A stretch of DNA of 43,706 nt from CAZSNT01 sp964607765 (GTDB lineage Bacteria > Verrucomicrobiota > Lentisphaeria > Oligosphaerales > JABHEG01), in assembly GCA_964607765.1 (NCBI GenBank), contig CAZSNT010000081.1, forward strand, positions 1 through 43,706, in the 5' to 3' direction. Numbering within the stretch: position 1 is the stretch's first letter; each line of letters begins with the position of its first letter. The notes under the pieces are model-generated. The model ran no database searches and was not told the DNA's origin. It worked only from the letters and a program-made list of their open reading frames with translations. Below are positions 26,013-33,245 of this stretch, piece after piece. Position numbers and translations under genes: made by a program.

Positions 26013-27944
26013 GTGCGACCGAGTGGAAGTCCATACGAACGGGCGCATCGTGCATTCGTACAGCGTCTGACTGCGCTGGCGAGTGCTCTGTGCGTTGCGT
26101 TCTGCAGCTTGGACAGCGGCGCGGAAGGGTCGCCTATCTCGGCGGCTCCGAGTCTGCGCACGCTGGCCGCGAACGGCGAGATTCCGGTCGTGGCGGAACG
26201 TGTGCCGGCTGATCCGTTCATCGTCACGGCACCGGGTGCGGTCGGTGCCTACGGCGGCGCCCTCCGCTGCGTACATTTGGCTGCGGGGCCGTCGTATCCT
26301 CTGCCCTGTCTGGCCGGTGAGAGTTTGCTGGCCTACGAACCAGGCACTGGCGAGATCATCCCGCATCTCTGTCGTGCCTTCCATCTCAGTACGGATCGCC
26401 GGTCTCTGACTATCGAGCTCAGGCCTGGTCTGAAATGGAGTGACGGGACTCCCTGCACGACGGCAGACTTCAGTTTCTGGTTCCACGACGTGGCGTCGAA
26501 CAGGGAGCTGAACCCCGTGTTTCCACCGTGGCTTGTCCGTGGCGGGGAACCCGCACAGCTGTCAGTCGTAGATGACATGACGTTGCGCTTTCGTTTCGCC
26601 GAGCCCTACGCGGCCGTGGCAGACTTCCTCGCCGGCTCTTCGGTCCCTGCTCCCTGCTTGCCGAAACACTACCTTGCACAGTACCACAAAACGTATGCTG
26701 AGCACACTGCGCTGCAGGAGATGACGGAAGGGCGAACAGGCAGCAATTGGACTGACGGTTTCAGGCTGAAATCCGACGCCGCTTCGAACCCCGACTGCCC
26801 AACGCTGTGTGCCTGGACCGCCGTCGACACCGTCCACGCCCCAGTGCGGCGCTGGGTCCGCAATCCGTACTACTGGAAAGTCGATGTGGCAGGGAACCAA
26901 CTCCCGTACATCGATACCGTAGTCTCACGGCCGGCCGCGGACATGTTCGGTGCAGTGAGGCTCGCGGCCGGCGGCAGCGTGGATCTGCTCGTTCACTGGC
27001 TGGCGGCCATGGGCGATCGGGCCGCGGCTGCCTACACAGTGCTGGCAGCGAATAGCGTGACCGGCGGCTACCGCATGGCGGATCGAAAGGGCTGCCAGGT
27101 CAACCAGTACTCGATCCTCATGAACTACCGCCACGATGACAGTGTGGTCCGTACACTCCTCAATGATCTGCGGTTCCGCATGGCCTTGTCGCACGCGCTC
27201 GACCGTGAGCAACTCAACAGTTTCTGCATGGCGGGCCGCGGCATGCCGTCTCAACTGGCGCCCTTTGCTGTTGCCGGCGCGAACGCTCGCGAATTGGCCG
27301 GCCTCCACACAGCCTGTGATCCGGAGAGAGCGAACGCGCTGCTGGACGAACTTCTGCCTAACTGGGACGACAGACACCGGTACCGGCTGCGTACGGACGG
27401 CAAGCCGCTGGTACTCACTCTCAAAGCAACACGTCAATGTGTGATGGGATGTGAGTTGATCGCCGAGCACTGGCGACAGGTTGGGATCAGGACGGTGGTT
27501 GTCCCTTTGAGACACGAGGGGTGGCGCGCAGCTGTCAGGAATGCCCGCTTCGATCTGGCGGTCAGCAACAGCATCGGGTCTGTTGTTCCGACGCTGTTCG
27601 GGCCCGACGCAGCGTTTATTGCCCATGACAGGTCGACGTACTGCAGGTTGGCGCAGTACTTTGGCGACGAGGGCATAGGCAGCGGTGCGCGCCCTGACTG
27701 GTACAGCCGCATGCTCTCTGCTGCCGGTGAGATACTCGGTATGCCCCCGGGCAACGAGCGGACAGTTCTGGCGGAGAAACTGCAGCGAATAGCTGCGGAG
27801 AACCTGGTGGTGATCGGTGGCGTCATAGCTCCCCATGAGTTCAACGCGGCCGCAGTCAGCCTGCGCCTCTCCGCTGCATCCGAACGGGCGGGTGACGGCG
27901 AGCGGGGTCACCCGGCCTCCCTGTTCTGGCTTGGTAAAGAGTAG
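26013..27944 (+). CDS. ABC importer substrate-binding protein (Opp/Dpp family)
   Basis: About 643 residues of the SBP_bac_5 family. The N-terminal segment (LTALASALCVAFCSLDSGAEG) is a signal peptide, and the Cys near its end leaves a lipoprotein possible, though no clean lipobox is seen. Family motifs are LRPGLKWSDGTPCTTADFSFW, VRNPYYWKVDVAGNQLPYID and LNDLRFRMALSHALDREQL. It binds oligopeptides or similar solutes in the periplasm. GTG at 26013 has GGAG (26004-26007) 5 bases upstream; a GTG at 26007 is an alternative. First gene of a five-gene importer operon. The long, Trp-rich form resembles the YejA-like long subtype, so microcin/peptide-type ligands are possible; the ligand is unknown. 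Confidence 0.9.
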   Translation: MRPSGSPYERAHRAFVQRLTALASALCVAFCSLDSGAEGSPISAAPSLRTLAANGEIPVVAERVPADPFIVTAPGAVGAYGGALRCVHLAAGPSYPLPCLAGESLLAYEPGTGEIIPHLCRAFHLSTDRRSLTIELRPGLKWSDGTPCTTADFSFWFHDVASNRELNPVFPPWLVRGGEPAQLSVVDDMTLRFRFAEPYAAVADFLAGSSVPAPCLPKHYLAQYHKTYAEHTALQEMTEGRTGSNWTDGFRLKSDAASNPDCPTLCAWTAVDTVHAPVRRWVRNPYYWKVDVAGNQLPYIDTVVSRPAADMFGAVRLAAGGSVDLLVHWLAAMGDRAAAAYTVLAANSVTGGYRMADRKGCQVNQYSILMNYRHDDSVVRTLLNDLRFRMALSHALDREQLNSFCMAGRGMPSQLAPFAVAGANARELAGLHTACDPERANALLDELLPNWDDRHRYRLRTDGKPLVLTLKATRQCVMGCELIAEHWRQVGIRTVVVPLRHEGWRAAVRNARFDLAVSNSIGSVVPTLFGPDAAFIAHDRSTYCRLAQYFGDEGIGSGARPDWYSRMLSAAGEILGMPPGNERTVLAEKLQRIAAENLVVIGGVIAPHEFNAAAVSLRLSAASERAGDGERGHPASLFWLGKE

Positions 27945-27949
27945 TTCAC

Positions 27950-27963
27950 GGGCATCCGTGCCC
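27950..27963 (+). other. Intercistronic stem-loop after the binding-protein gene
   Basis: GGGCA (27950-27954), loop TCCG, TGCCC (27959-27963) forms a short, strong hairpin just past the binding-protein stop, before the first permease gene. In other binding-protein operons such stem-loops stabilise the upstream mRNA, raising binding protein over permease; here that role is inference. Confidence 0.4.
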
Positions 27964-28006
27964 AACGGTCAGCGCTCTGACTGAAGTGTTTGGGATTGAG
28001 TTTGGT

Positions 28007-29014
28007 ATGGGACGTCACATAATCAGCAGACTGGCGTTGATGCTCGCGGCTCTCTGGGTTGTGTCGCTCATCGCCTATTGGCTGACTCACCTGCCCGCCG
28101 AGGGCAGTGGTGGCGCGCCCGCACTGCGTCCCGCGGCAGTTGGCGAGCGTGATGACGGCAGAACGCCGGCGGCGATGGCTCGCATCCCCGGTCCGGGCGA
28201 TCCGGCTGACCGTGGATACTTCCGGTGGTTGCGCGGTGTTCTGCGGGGCGAACTGGGCGTATCCCTGGGGCACGGCCGGGAAGTCGGGGCGATTATCCGG
28301 GAGCGTTTACCGGTCACGTTGGCGGTAGTGTCTGCTGCTTTTCTTGTCAGCTGGCTCGTGGTCATCCCCCTGGGCGTACTGGCTGGTCGGTCTGGCCGTG
28401 CCATTCCCAGGATCATAACGGCGCTGGCGTATGTGGGCGGTTGCGTGCCGTCGTTCCTGGCGGCTTGTGCCGCGCTGGCGATTATCTACGTGCTTCCCGG
28501 CCACAGGCACCTCCTCTGGAAGTTGGGGCCGGACGCGGTGTTCGTGTGGTCGGATCACGGAGTAGCCGGCCTGCTTGGATGCGTCTTGCTGCCCGCGCTG
28601 ATCGTTGGCGTTGTCGGGGGTGCGGATGTGATGTTGGCTCTGCGGGTGCGCCTGCGGCGGGAGCGAAATGAATCCTACGTCACGACGGCGCGAACCACTG
28701 GGCTGAGCGAGATGGGGATCTTCGCCAGGTATCCGTTCCGGGCAGCCTGCTGCCCACTCATGCGCAGCACTCAGTGGCTGCTGCCGCGATTGATCGGCTG
28801 GGAGTTGGTTGTGTCAGCCGTTCTGGGCATTCCTACACTGGCCCCCGTCATGATCGACGCCCTGGTTGGCCGCGATCTGCCTTTGGCCGCCGGCGTTCTG
28901 CTCGTCGTCAGCGCCGCCGCGGCTGCGTGCGCCTGTGCTCTCAGCATTCTGGCCTTCTTCTTTTCTCCGGGAGCCTGCGCGGCTGTTGAGTGTGCGGAAG
29001 GAGACATGCTCTGA
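28007..29014 (+). CDS. ABC importer permease (OppB/DppB family)
   Basis: About 335 residues with six predicted membrane helices, the first at about 8-28 (LALMLAALWVVSLIAYWL). The EAA-type loop, contacting the ATPases, is near RRERNESYVTTARTTGLSEMGIFARYPFRAA, an OppB-type sequence. The periplasmic loop after helix 1 includes GPGDPADRGYFRWLRGVLRGELGVSL, the usual OppB pattern. ATG at 28007 is preferred over GTG at 27986 because homologues begin near MxxxIxxRL. It ends with TGA overlapping the next ATG (ATGA-type, 29012-29016), so translation is coupled to the second permease. Confidence 0.92.
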   Translation: MGRHIISRLALMLAALWVVSLIAYWLTHLPAEGSGGAPALRPAAVGERDDGRTPAAMARIPGPGDPADRGYFRWLRGVLRGELGVSLGHGREVGAIIRERLPVTLAVVSAAFLVSWLVVIPLGVLAGRSGRAIPRIITALAYVGGCVPSFLAACAALAIIYVLPGHRHLLWKLGPDAVFVWSDHGVAGLLGCVLLPALIVGVVGGADVMLALRVRLRRERNESYVTTARTTGLSEMGIFARYPFRAACCPLMRSTQWLLPRLIGWELVVSAVLGIPTLAPVMIDALVGRDLPLAAGVLLVVSAAAAACACALSILAFFFSPGACAAVECAEGDML

Positions 29015-30210
29015 TGCGACCGTTCGGCAGGAAACAGAGCAGGACGCATGGGGACGTGTGCCGCGCCTCCCACTGGCGGTTGGGGTGGTGGCTGTTCGCA
29101 GACAGAAAGCTGGCGGTATTCGCGGCTTTGTGTCTGTCCGCCGGTGCGGCAGTGTGCCTGTTCGCCGACTTCTTCGCACCGTATTCGCCGGCAACACGGT
29201 CTGCCGATCACGGCATGTGTCCGCCGCTGCGGCTGCGCATTCGTGACTCTGAGGGTAAGCTGCATCTTCGCCCGTTCGTCTATCCCTTGACCCCGGAGCG
29301 CGATCCCGTGACGTTGCGTCTGTCGTTCAGGGAGGACCGTTCCCGAGTGGTTCCGCTGCGTTTCTTTGTGCGCGGCGAGACGTACTCCATGTGGGGTGTC
29401 ATCGACAGTGATCTGCATCTGTTCGGCAGCGGCATGGCATCCGAGCGACTTTACCTTCTGGGCGGCGACCGGTTCGGCAGGGACGCGCTGTCGCGTCTTG
29501 TCCACGGCGGGCGGACTTCCCTCGGCCTGGCTCTGGCCGCTGCAGTCGTGTCCGTTCTCAGCGCTGCCGTGGTGGGGTGCGTGTCTGCAGCCAGGGGTGG
29601 TGGCTTTGACGCGTTGGTTCAGCGGGTCCTGAACGTGCTATCGGCCATTCCGCGGCTGCCGTTGTGCCTGGCCCTGAGCGCAGCGCTGCCGCGCGCATTG
29701 TCAGGCCCTGAGCGGTTCGTCGGTCTGTGTCTAGTCCTCTGCCTCGCAGCATGCCCCGGTCTGGTTCGGTCCGTCCGGCGGCGCTTCCTACTCGTCAAGG
29801 GCGCGGATTTCATTGCCGCAGCACAGCTGGACGGGAGCGGTCCGCTGCGCCTTTTCTGGCAGCATGTCAGGCCGGCAATGCTGACCCACACCATCGCGGC
29901 TGGTGCACAGGCCCTGCGCTCTGTCCTGGCTGTGGCCGCTGTGCTGAGTTTTCTTGGCGTGGGGTGGCTAGCTCCGGCAGTAAGCTGGGGGGTGCTTTTG
30001 CGGGACGCACTGGGCGGCCGTGTGTCCGGGGCGGCGCCCTGGCTGCTGCTTCCGGCGGTCTGTCTGGTGCTCTGTATCTTCGCGCTGCGACTGATCGCAG
30101 ACGGATTGAGCACTGCGGCTGAGCCGTACGGAATCGGCGGTTCCCCTGCGGCCGCTCCGCCCGGCGTGCCCGAGCCTGCCGTTGACCAGACAGTCAGTAG
30201 CACGGAGTAG
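29014..30210 (+). CDS. ABC importer permease (OppC/DppC family) with large periplasmic insert
   Basis: 398 residues. Helix 1 is at about 30-50 (LAVFAALCLSAGAAVCLFADFF). It is followed by an insert of roughly 100 residues (PLRLRIRDSEGKLHLRPF to GMASERLYLLGGDRFGRD), much longer than in OppC (about 300 residues in total). The core then runs LGGDRFGRDALSRLVHGGRTSLGLA, with the EAA loop at VKGADFIAAAQLDGSGPLRLFWQHV. Long insert between helices 1 and 2 recalls YejE-type permeases. Start ATG overlaps the previous stop by one base. Next gene (ATPase) starts 5 bases after its stop. Confidence 0.92.
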   Translation: MRPFGRKQSRTHGDVCRASHWRLGWWLFADRKLAVFAALCLSAGAAVCLFADFFAPYSPATRSADHGMCPPLRLRIRDSEGKLHLRPFVYPLTPERDPVTLRLSFREDRSRVVPLRFFVRGETYSMWGVIDSDLHLFGSGMASERLYLLGGDRFGRDALSRLVHGGRTSLGLALAAAVVSVLSAAVVGCVSAARGGGFDALVQRVLNVLSAIPRLPLCLALSAALPRALSGPERFVGLCLVLCLAACPGLVRSVRRRFLLVKGADFIAAAQLDGSGPLRLFWQHVRPAMLTHTIAAGAQALRSVLAVAAVLSFLGVGWLAPAVSWGVLLRDALGGRVSGAAPWLLLPAVCLVLCIFALRLIADGLSTAAEPYGIGGSPAAAPPGVPEPAVDQTVSSTE

Positions 30211-30214
30211 ACCA

Positions 30215-31309
30215 GTGGGCACTGAGCAGTTGCTACTCCATGTCAGGAATCTGACCGCAGAGCGCCGCATGCACGGCGGCGCCGCACGGTCGGCAGTGCG
30301 GAACCTGAGCCTCGATGTGCCGGTCGGCGGCGCTCTGGGCGTGCTGGGTGGGAGCGGCTCGGGCAAGAGCTTGGCGGCAGCCGCAATCGCTCAGCTGTTG
30401 CCGGACGGTGCGGCGATCAAGAATGGCGCCATTCTGTTCAGGACGGCCGCAGGTGACATGATCGACCTCAGTCGCCTCCGGCCGAACAGCCGTCAGATGC
30501 GGCGACTCAGGGGCGCGAAGATAGCTGTCCTGCCCCAGCCGGGCACGGGCGCGCTCAGTCCGTTCCACCGGATTGGGCGCCAGGTCAGCGAAGTGCTGCT
30601 GCAGCAGCGGGTTGCCCGACAGAAAGCCCGTCGCATTGTGATCGAGGAGCTGGACCGGTTGGGGGTTTCCAAGCCCGGGCGCTGCTTCAACGCGTTGCCC
30701 GCCGACGTGGACGGCGTCACACAGCGGCTGGCTCAGGTCGCCATGGCGGTCGTCTGCAAGCCTGCGCTGCTGATTGCGGACGAGCCGCTGCTGGGGCTGC
30801 CCGGTATCGCGGGTGCGCAGGCGCTGACCAGGATGCGGGCCCTGCGCGATGAGGAGGGCACCGCGCTTGTGGTGCTGTCTCAGGATGTGCGGGTCCTCGC
30901 TGAACTGACCGACGACTTGCTGGTCATGTATCGGGGCGAGGAGATCGAGCACGGCGCGGTACAACGTGTACTGTCTCAGCCGCTGCACCCCCATGCACAG
31001 GCTCTGGTCGCCTGCGCCAGGCCACCGAAAGCGCAGGCGTCGGCAAACGTGTCGATCGAGACCGAACGGCCTGCCGCGCTGGGCGCAGCCGCGACTGGCT
31101 GCGCCCTCTGTCCCCGTTGCCCCGATGCCATCGCGGGCAGGTGTGACGTGAACAGGCCGCCACGTTTCGCACTGACCACGGGCCGTCGCGTCCGCTGCTT
31201 CCGGTATGAAGGCAAGGCCGCCGTTGACGTCGATCACGCCCCGGGCGCTCCCGACAATGAGTCCACCGCGTGGGTGAATGTGCCGGGGCTTCAGTCCGAT
31301 GACCAATGA
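30215..31309 (+). CDS. ABC importer ATPase, OppD-like, with degenerate motifs
   Basis: 364 residues. Walker A GGSGSGKS (residues 45-52) and Walker B LLIADEP are intact, and the Q-loop Gln is retained (VLPQPGTGALSP). However, the signature, normally LSGGM/Q, reads ADVDG (ALPADVDGVTQRLAQ). The D-loop ALD is replaced (LLGLPG). The H-loop reads VLSQDV with Gln in place of His. The C-terminal oligopeptide-type region has HPHAQALVACARPP and a Cys-rich end (CALCPRCPD). The GTG start at 30215 has GGAG 7 bases upstream and is 5 bases past the preceding stop. The longer TTG frame is less likely. Pairs with the OppF-like protein next door. Confidence 0.85.
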   Translation: MGTEQLLLHVRNLTAERRMHGGAARSAVRNLSLDVPVGGALGVLGGSGSGKSLAAAAIAQLLPDGAAIKNGAILFRTAAGDMIDLSRLRPNSRQMRRLRGAKIAVLPQPGTGALSPFHRIGRQVSEVLLQQRVARQKARRIVIEELDRLGVSKPGRCFNALPADVDGVTQRLAQVAMAVVCKPALLIADEPLLGLPGIAGAQALTRMRALRDEEGTALVVLSQDVRVLAELTDDLLVMYRGEEIEHGAVQRVLSQPLHPHAQALVACARPPKAQASANVSIETERPAALGAAATGCALCPRCPDAIAGRCDVNRPPRFALTTGRRVRCFRYEGKAAVDVDHAPGAPDNESTAWVNVPGLQSDDQ

Positions 31310-31364
31310 GCGAGCCGGTCAGGTCTCAGCCATGACAGGCTCCAGCCAGGGATAAAGGCAGGCA

Positions 31365-32405
31365 ATGCAAGTAGGCGGCGACACCGACATATTGCTCCGT
31401 GTATCCAACCTGAGCAAGAGCTACCGGGTCAGGAAAGGACTTGTGAGGCGCAGAAGGCGCGGCATTCGGGCCGTCGACGGTGTGAGTTTCTTCCTGCATC
31501 ACGGTGAGACCTATGCGCTGGTGGGCGAGAACGGTGCGGGCAAAACGACGATCGGACGCATCGTGCTGCGCCTCAGCACTCCCTCCGCCGGCGTCGTGCT
31601 CTACGACTCGAGCGACGGCAGAGCACCGGTCTCATTGCTCGATGCCGACGCCACCGCCATGCGGCGCATCCGCAGAGAAATACGACTGCTGCTGCCGGAT
31701 CCTTCGTCGTCGCTGAATCCACGGCTGTCGATTCGCGAGATCATTGCGGACCCGCTTCGCGTGCATCGCCTGGCCCAGAGCCCGGAAGAGATCGAAGAGC
31801 GTGTGGCGGAAGTCCTTACTGCCGTGGACCTGACGCCTTCGTGCATGGACTGGTTTCCACACGCGCTGAGTGCGGGCGACAGGCAACGGGTGTGCATCGC
31901 GCGGGCGTTGGTTCTGAAACCCAAGCTGGTGCTGGCAGACGAGCCGGTCGCCGCGCTGGATACAGCCGTGCAGTTCGAGCTCCTGCAGCTGATGCAGAAG
32001 CTGCGCGAGGAGTGGGGACTGACGTACCTGGTGAGTACGCGTGACGTGAGCGCTGTGGAGTGGTTCTCTGACCGGGTGGGCGTGCTGTACTGCGGCAGGC
32101 TCGTGGAACAGGGCAGGACCGACGTCCTGTTCCGTCAGCCGCGTCATCCGTACACGGCCGCGCTGTTGGCTGCTGCGCCGAACTGCACTCCCGATGCCAG
32201 ACGCAGGACGCGTCTGCCGAAGCGGACGGGAATCGACCGGGAGAAGCCGCCTGCCGGATGCCTGTTCCACCCCCAGTGCAGCTACGCCAAAGCCATCTGT
32301 CGACGCGTGCCGCCCCCCTTCCGAAACGTGTCGGGCAAAGACATGCCTGCCCACCACTGCGCCTGTCACCGGTCCGATGAGCTGAACCTGGAAGGCACGC
32401 GATGA
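31365..32405 (+). CDS. ABC importer ATPase, OppF-like, with altered motifs
   Basis: 346 residues. Walker A GENGAGKT (54-61), Walker B LVLADEP and the D-loop AALD are intact. Changes: the Q-loop, usually FQDPxxSLNPR, reads LLPDPSSSLNPR, so Gln is Pro. The signature, usually LSGGQ, reads LSAGD. The H-loop reads VSTRDV with Arg where His is expected. The C-terminal Cys-bearing oligopeptide-type segment (GCLFHPQCSYAKAIC) is present. Starts 55 bases after the OppD-like gene; AAGG/AGG lies before the ATG. Its stop is 4 bases from that of the convergent vapC gene, with no room for a terminator between them. Confidence 0.87.
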   Translation: MQVGGDTDILLRVSNLSKSYRVRKGLVRRRRRGIRAVDGVSFFLHHGETYALVGENGAGKTTIGRIVLRLSTPSAGVVLYDSSDGRAPVSLLDADATAMRRIRREIRLLLPDPSSSLNPRLSIREIIADPLRVHRLAQSPEEIEERVAEVLTAVDLTPSCMDWFPHALSAGDRQRVCIARALVLKPKLVLADEPVAALDTAVQFELLQLMQKLREEWGLTYLVSTRDVSAVEWFSDRVGVLYCGRLVEQGRTDVLFRQPRHPYTAALLAAAPNCTPDARRRTRLPKRTGIDREKPPAGCLFHPQCSYAKAICRRVPPPFRNVSGKDMPAHHCACHRSDELNLEGTR

Positions 32406-32409
32406 GCAT

Positions 32410-32823
32410 TCACGCAAAGGGATTGACTGCCCGGATGCCCCCGTAGTCTTGGGTGTGACTGAGATTCTCGGTGTAGATAACCGTGGCACCCAGGTGGCGT
32501 GCCGCGGCCAGGATGAGGCCGTCCCAAAACGAGAGTTGCCAGCGCGACATCTCGGCAATGCCGCTCTCCAATAGCGGAATGGTGTTCTCAGCGACCGGCC
32601 ACTGCGCGTAGTCAAGCGCCGTCTCCCGCGCCTCTTCGGAAGAAACGCCTTTGCGGTGGAGATTCACGTACAGTTCCTGCAGCACTTGGACGCTCACACA
32701 GGGCCACACCGCCTTGCGCCACGCCGCTGCAACCAAGTGCTTGGCCGTGTCGTGCTTCTCGCCCGCGTCACAGTCGTGGGCGTAGACCAGCACGTTCGTG
32801 TCGATGAACACGTTACCGGGCAT
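32410..32823 (-). CDS. vapC: VapC-family PIN-domain toxin
   Basis: 137 residues, a PIN-domain ribonuclease of about standard size. Acidic metal-binding residues are Asp8 (FIDTNVLVYAHD), Glu50 (VLQELYVN) and Asp101 (FWDGLILAAA), with TENL at 118-121. It likely cleaves tRNA or rRNA when the antitoxin is lost. The N-terminus MPGNVFIDTNVLVY is the standard start. Overlaps the antitoxin gene upstream by 11 bases, so translation is coupled. Its 3' end is 4 bases from that of the convergent ABC ATPase. The specific RNA target is not predictable. Confidence 0.93.
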   Translation of the reverse strand: MPGNVFIDTNVLVYAHDCDAGEKHDTAKHLVAAAWRKAVWPCVSVQVLQELYVNLHRKGVSSEEARETALDYAQWPVAENTIPLLESGIAEMSRWQLSFWDGLILAAARHLGATVIYTENLSHTQDYGGIRAVNPFA

Positions 32824-33043
32824 GCGCCTCCTCCCGCGTCAGAGCGCTTCCGCCGAGGTGGAAGCCTCGATCAAGGCGTCGTAGAGCCCGTTTACGGACC
32901 TCGTCCGGAGACTCGCCTTCTTCCACGGCGGCGCGGAGCACGCTGGTAACCCACCGCGACAGCGACATCTGCTCGTCTACAGCGCGATGCCGCAGCGTAC
33001 GGAGCAGCCCCTCGTCCATTCGTATGGTCACATTTCGGGTCAC
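32813..33043 (-). CDS. Ribbon-helix-helix antitoxin of the PIN toxin
   Basis: About 76 residues. The N-terminal VTIRMDEGLLRTLRHRAVDEQMSLSRWVTSVLRAAV is a ribbon-helix-helix (CopG/Arc-type) domain, which binds operator DNA as a dimer. The C-terminal tail, rich in Arg and acidic residues, should wrap the toxin active site. AGGAGG at about 33051-33056 is only 1 base from the ATG at 33049 but 7 bases from the GTG at 33043, so I favour the GTG; the difference is two residues. An inverted-repeat operator lies just upstream, fitting autoregulation by the antitoxin-toxin complex. Short and in the usual antitoxin-first order. Confidence 0.88.
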   Translation of the reverse strand: MTRNVTIRMDEGLLRTLRHRAVDEQMSLSRWVTSVLRAAVEEGESPDEVRKRALRRLDRGFHLGGSALTREEAHAR

Positions 33044-33065
33044 AGCCATGCCTCCTGGAACCACC

Positions 33066-33105
33066 TGCACACAATGACTATAGCACGAGATGTGTGCAAA
33101 TGCAC
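33066..33105 (-). promoter_or_regulatory. Operator/promoter of the PIN toxin-antitoxin pair
   Basis: TGCACACA (33066-33073) and TGTGTGCA (33091-33098) are perfect 8-base inverted repeats with a 17-base spacer. The minus-strand -10 box TATAGT (33077-33082) sits inside the spacer. A second repeat, GTGCA (33094-33098) and TGCAC (33101-33105), overlaps the distal arm. Bound ribbon-helix-helix dimers would cover the -10 box. Confidence 0.65.
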
Positions 33106-33169
33106 CCCCCCCCTGCCGCCGTGGCAAGTTCATTTCACGCAACCGGGCTGCGACCAGACGCGAAAAGGA

Positions 33170-33206
33170 AACGGCCGCTGTTGCGGAGTTCGCAACAGCG
33201 GCCGTT
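33170..33206 (-). terminator. Strong intrinsic terminator of pckG
   Basis: AACGGCCGCTGTTGCG (33170-33185) pairs perfectly over 16 bases with 33191-33206, loop of 5. On the minus strand it is followed by TTTCCTTTT. It begins 40 bases after the pckG stop. The stem is so regular that it may also stop transcription from the other side. Confidence 0.85.
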
Positions 33207-33245
33207 GTTTGCTGGTCTCGTCTCGCGGTCCTGAAAGGCCCGCTT

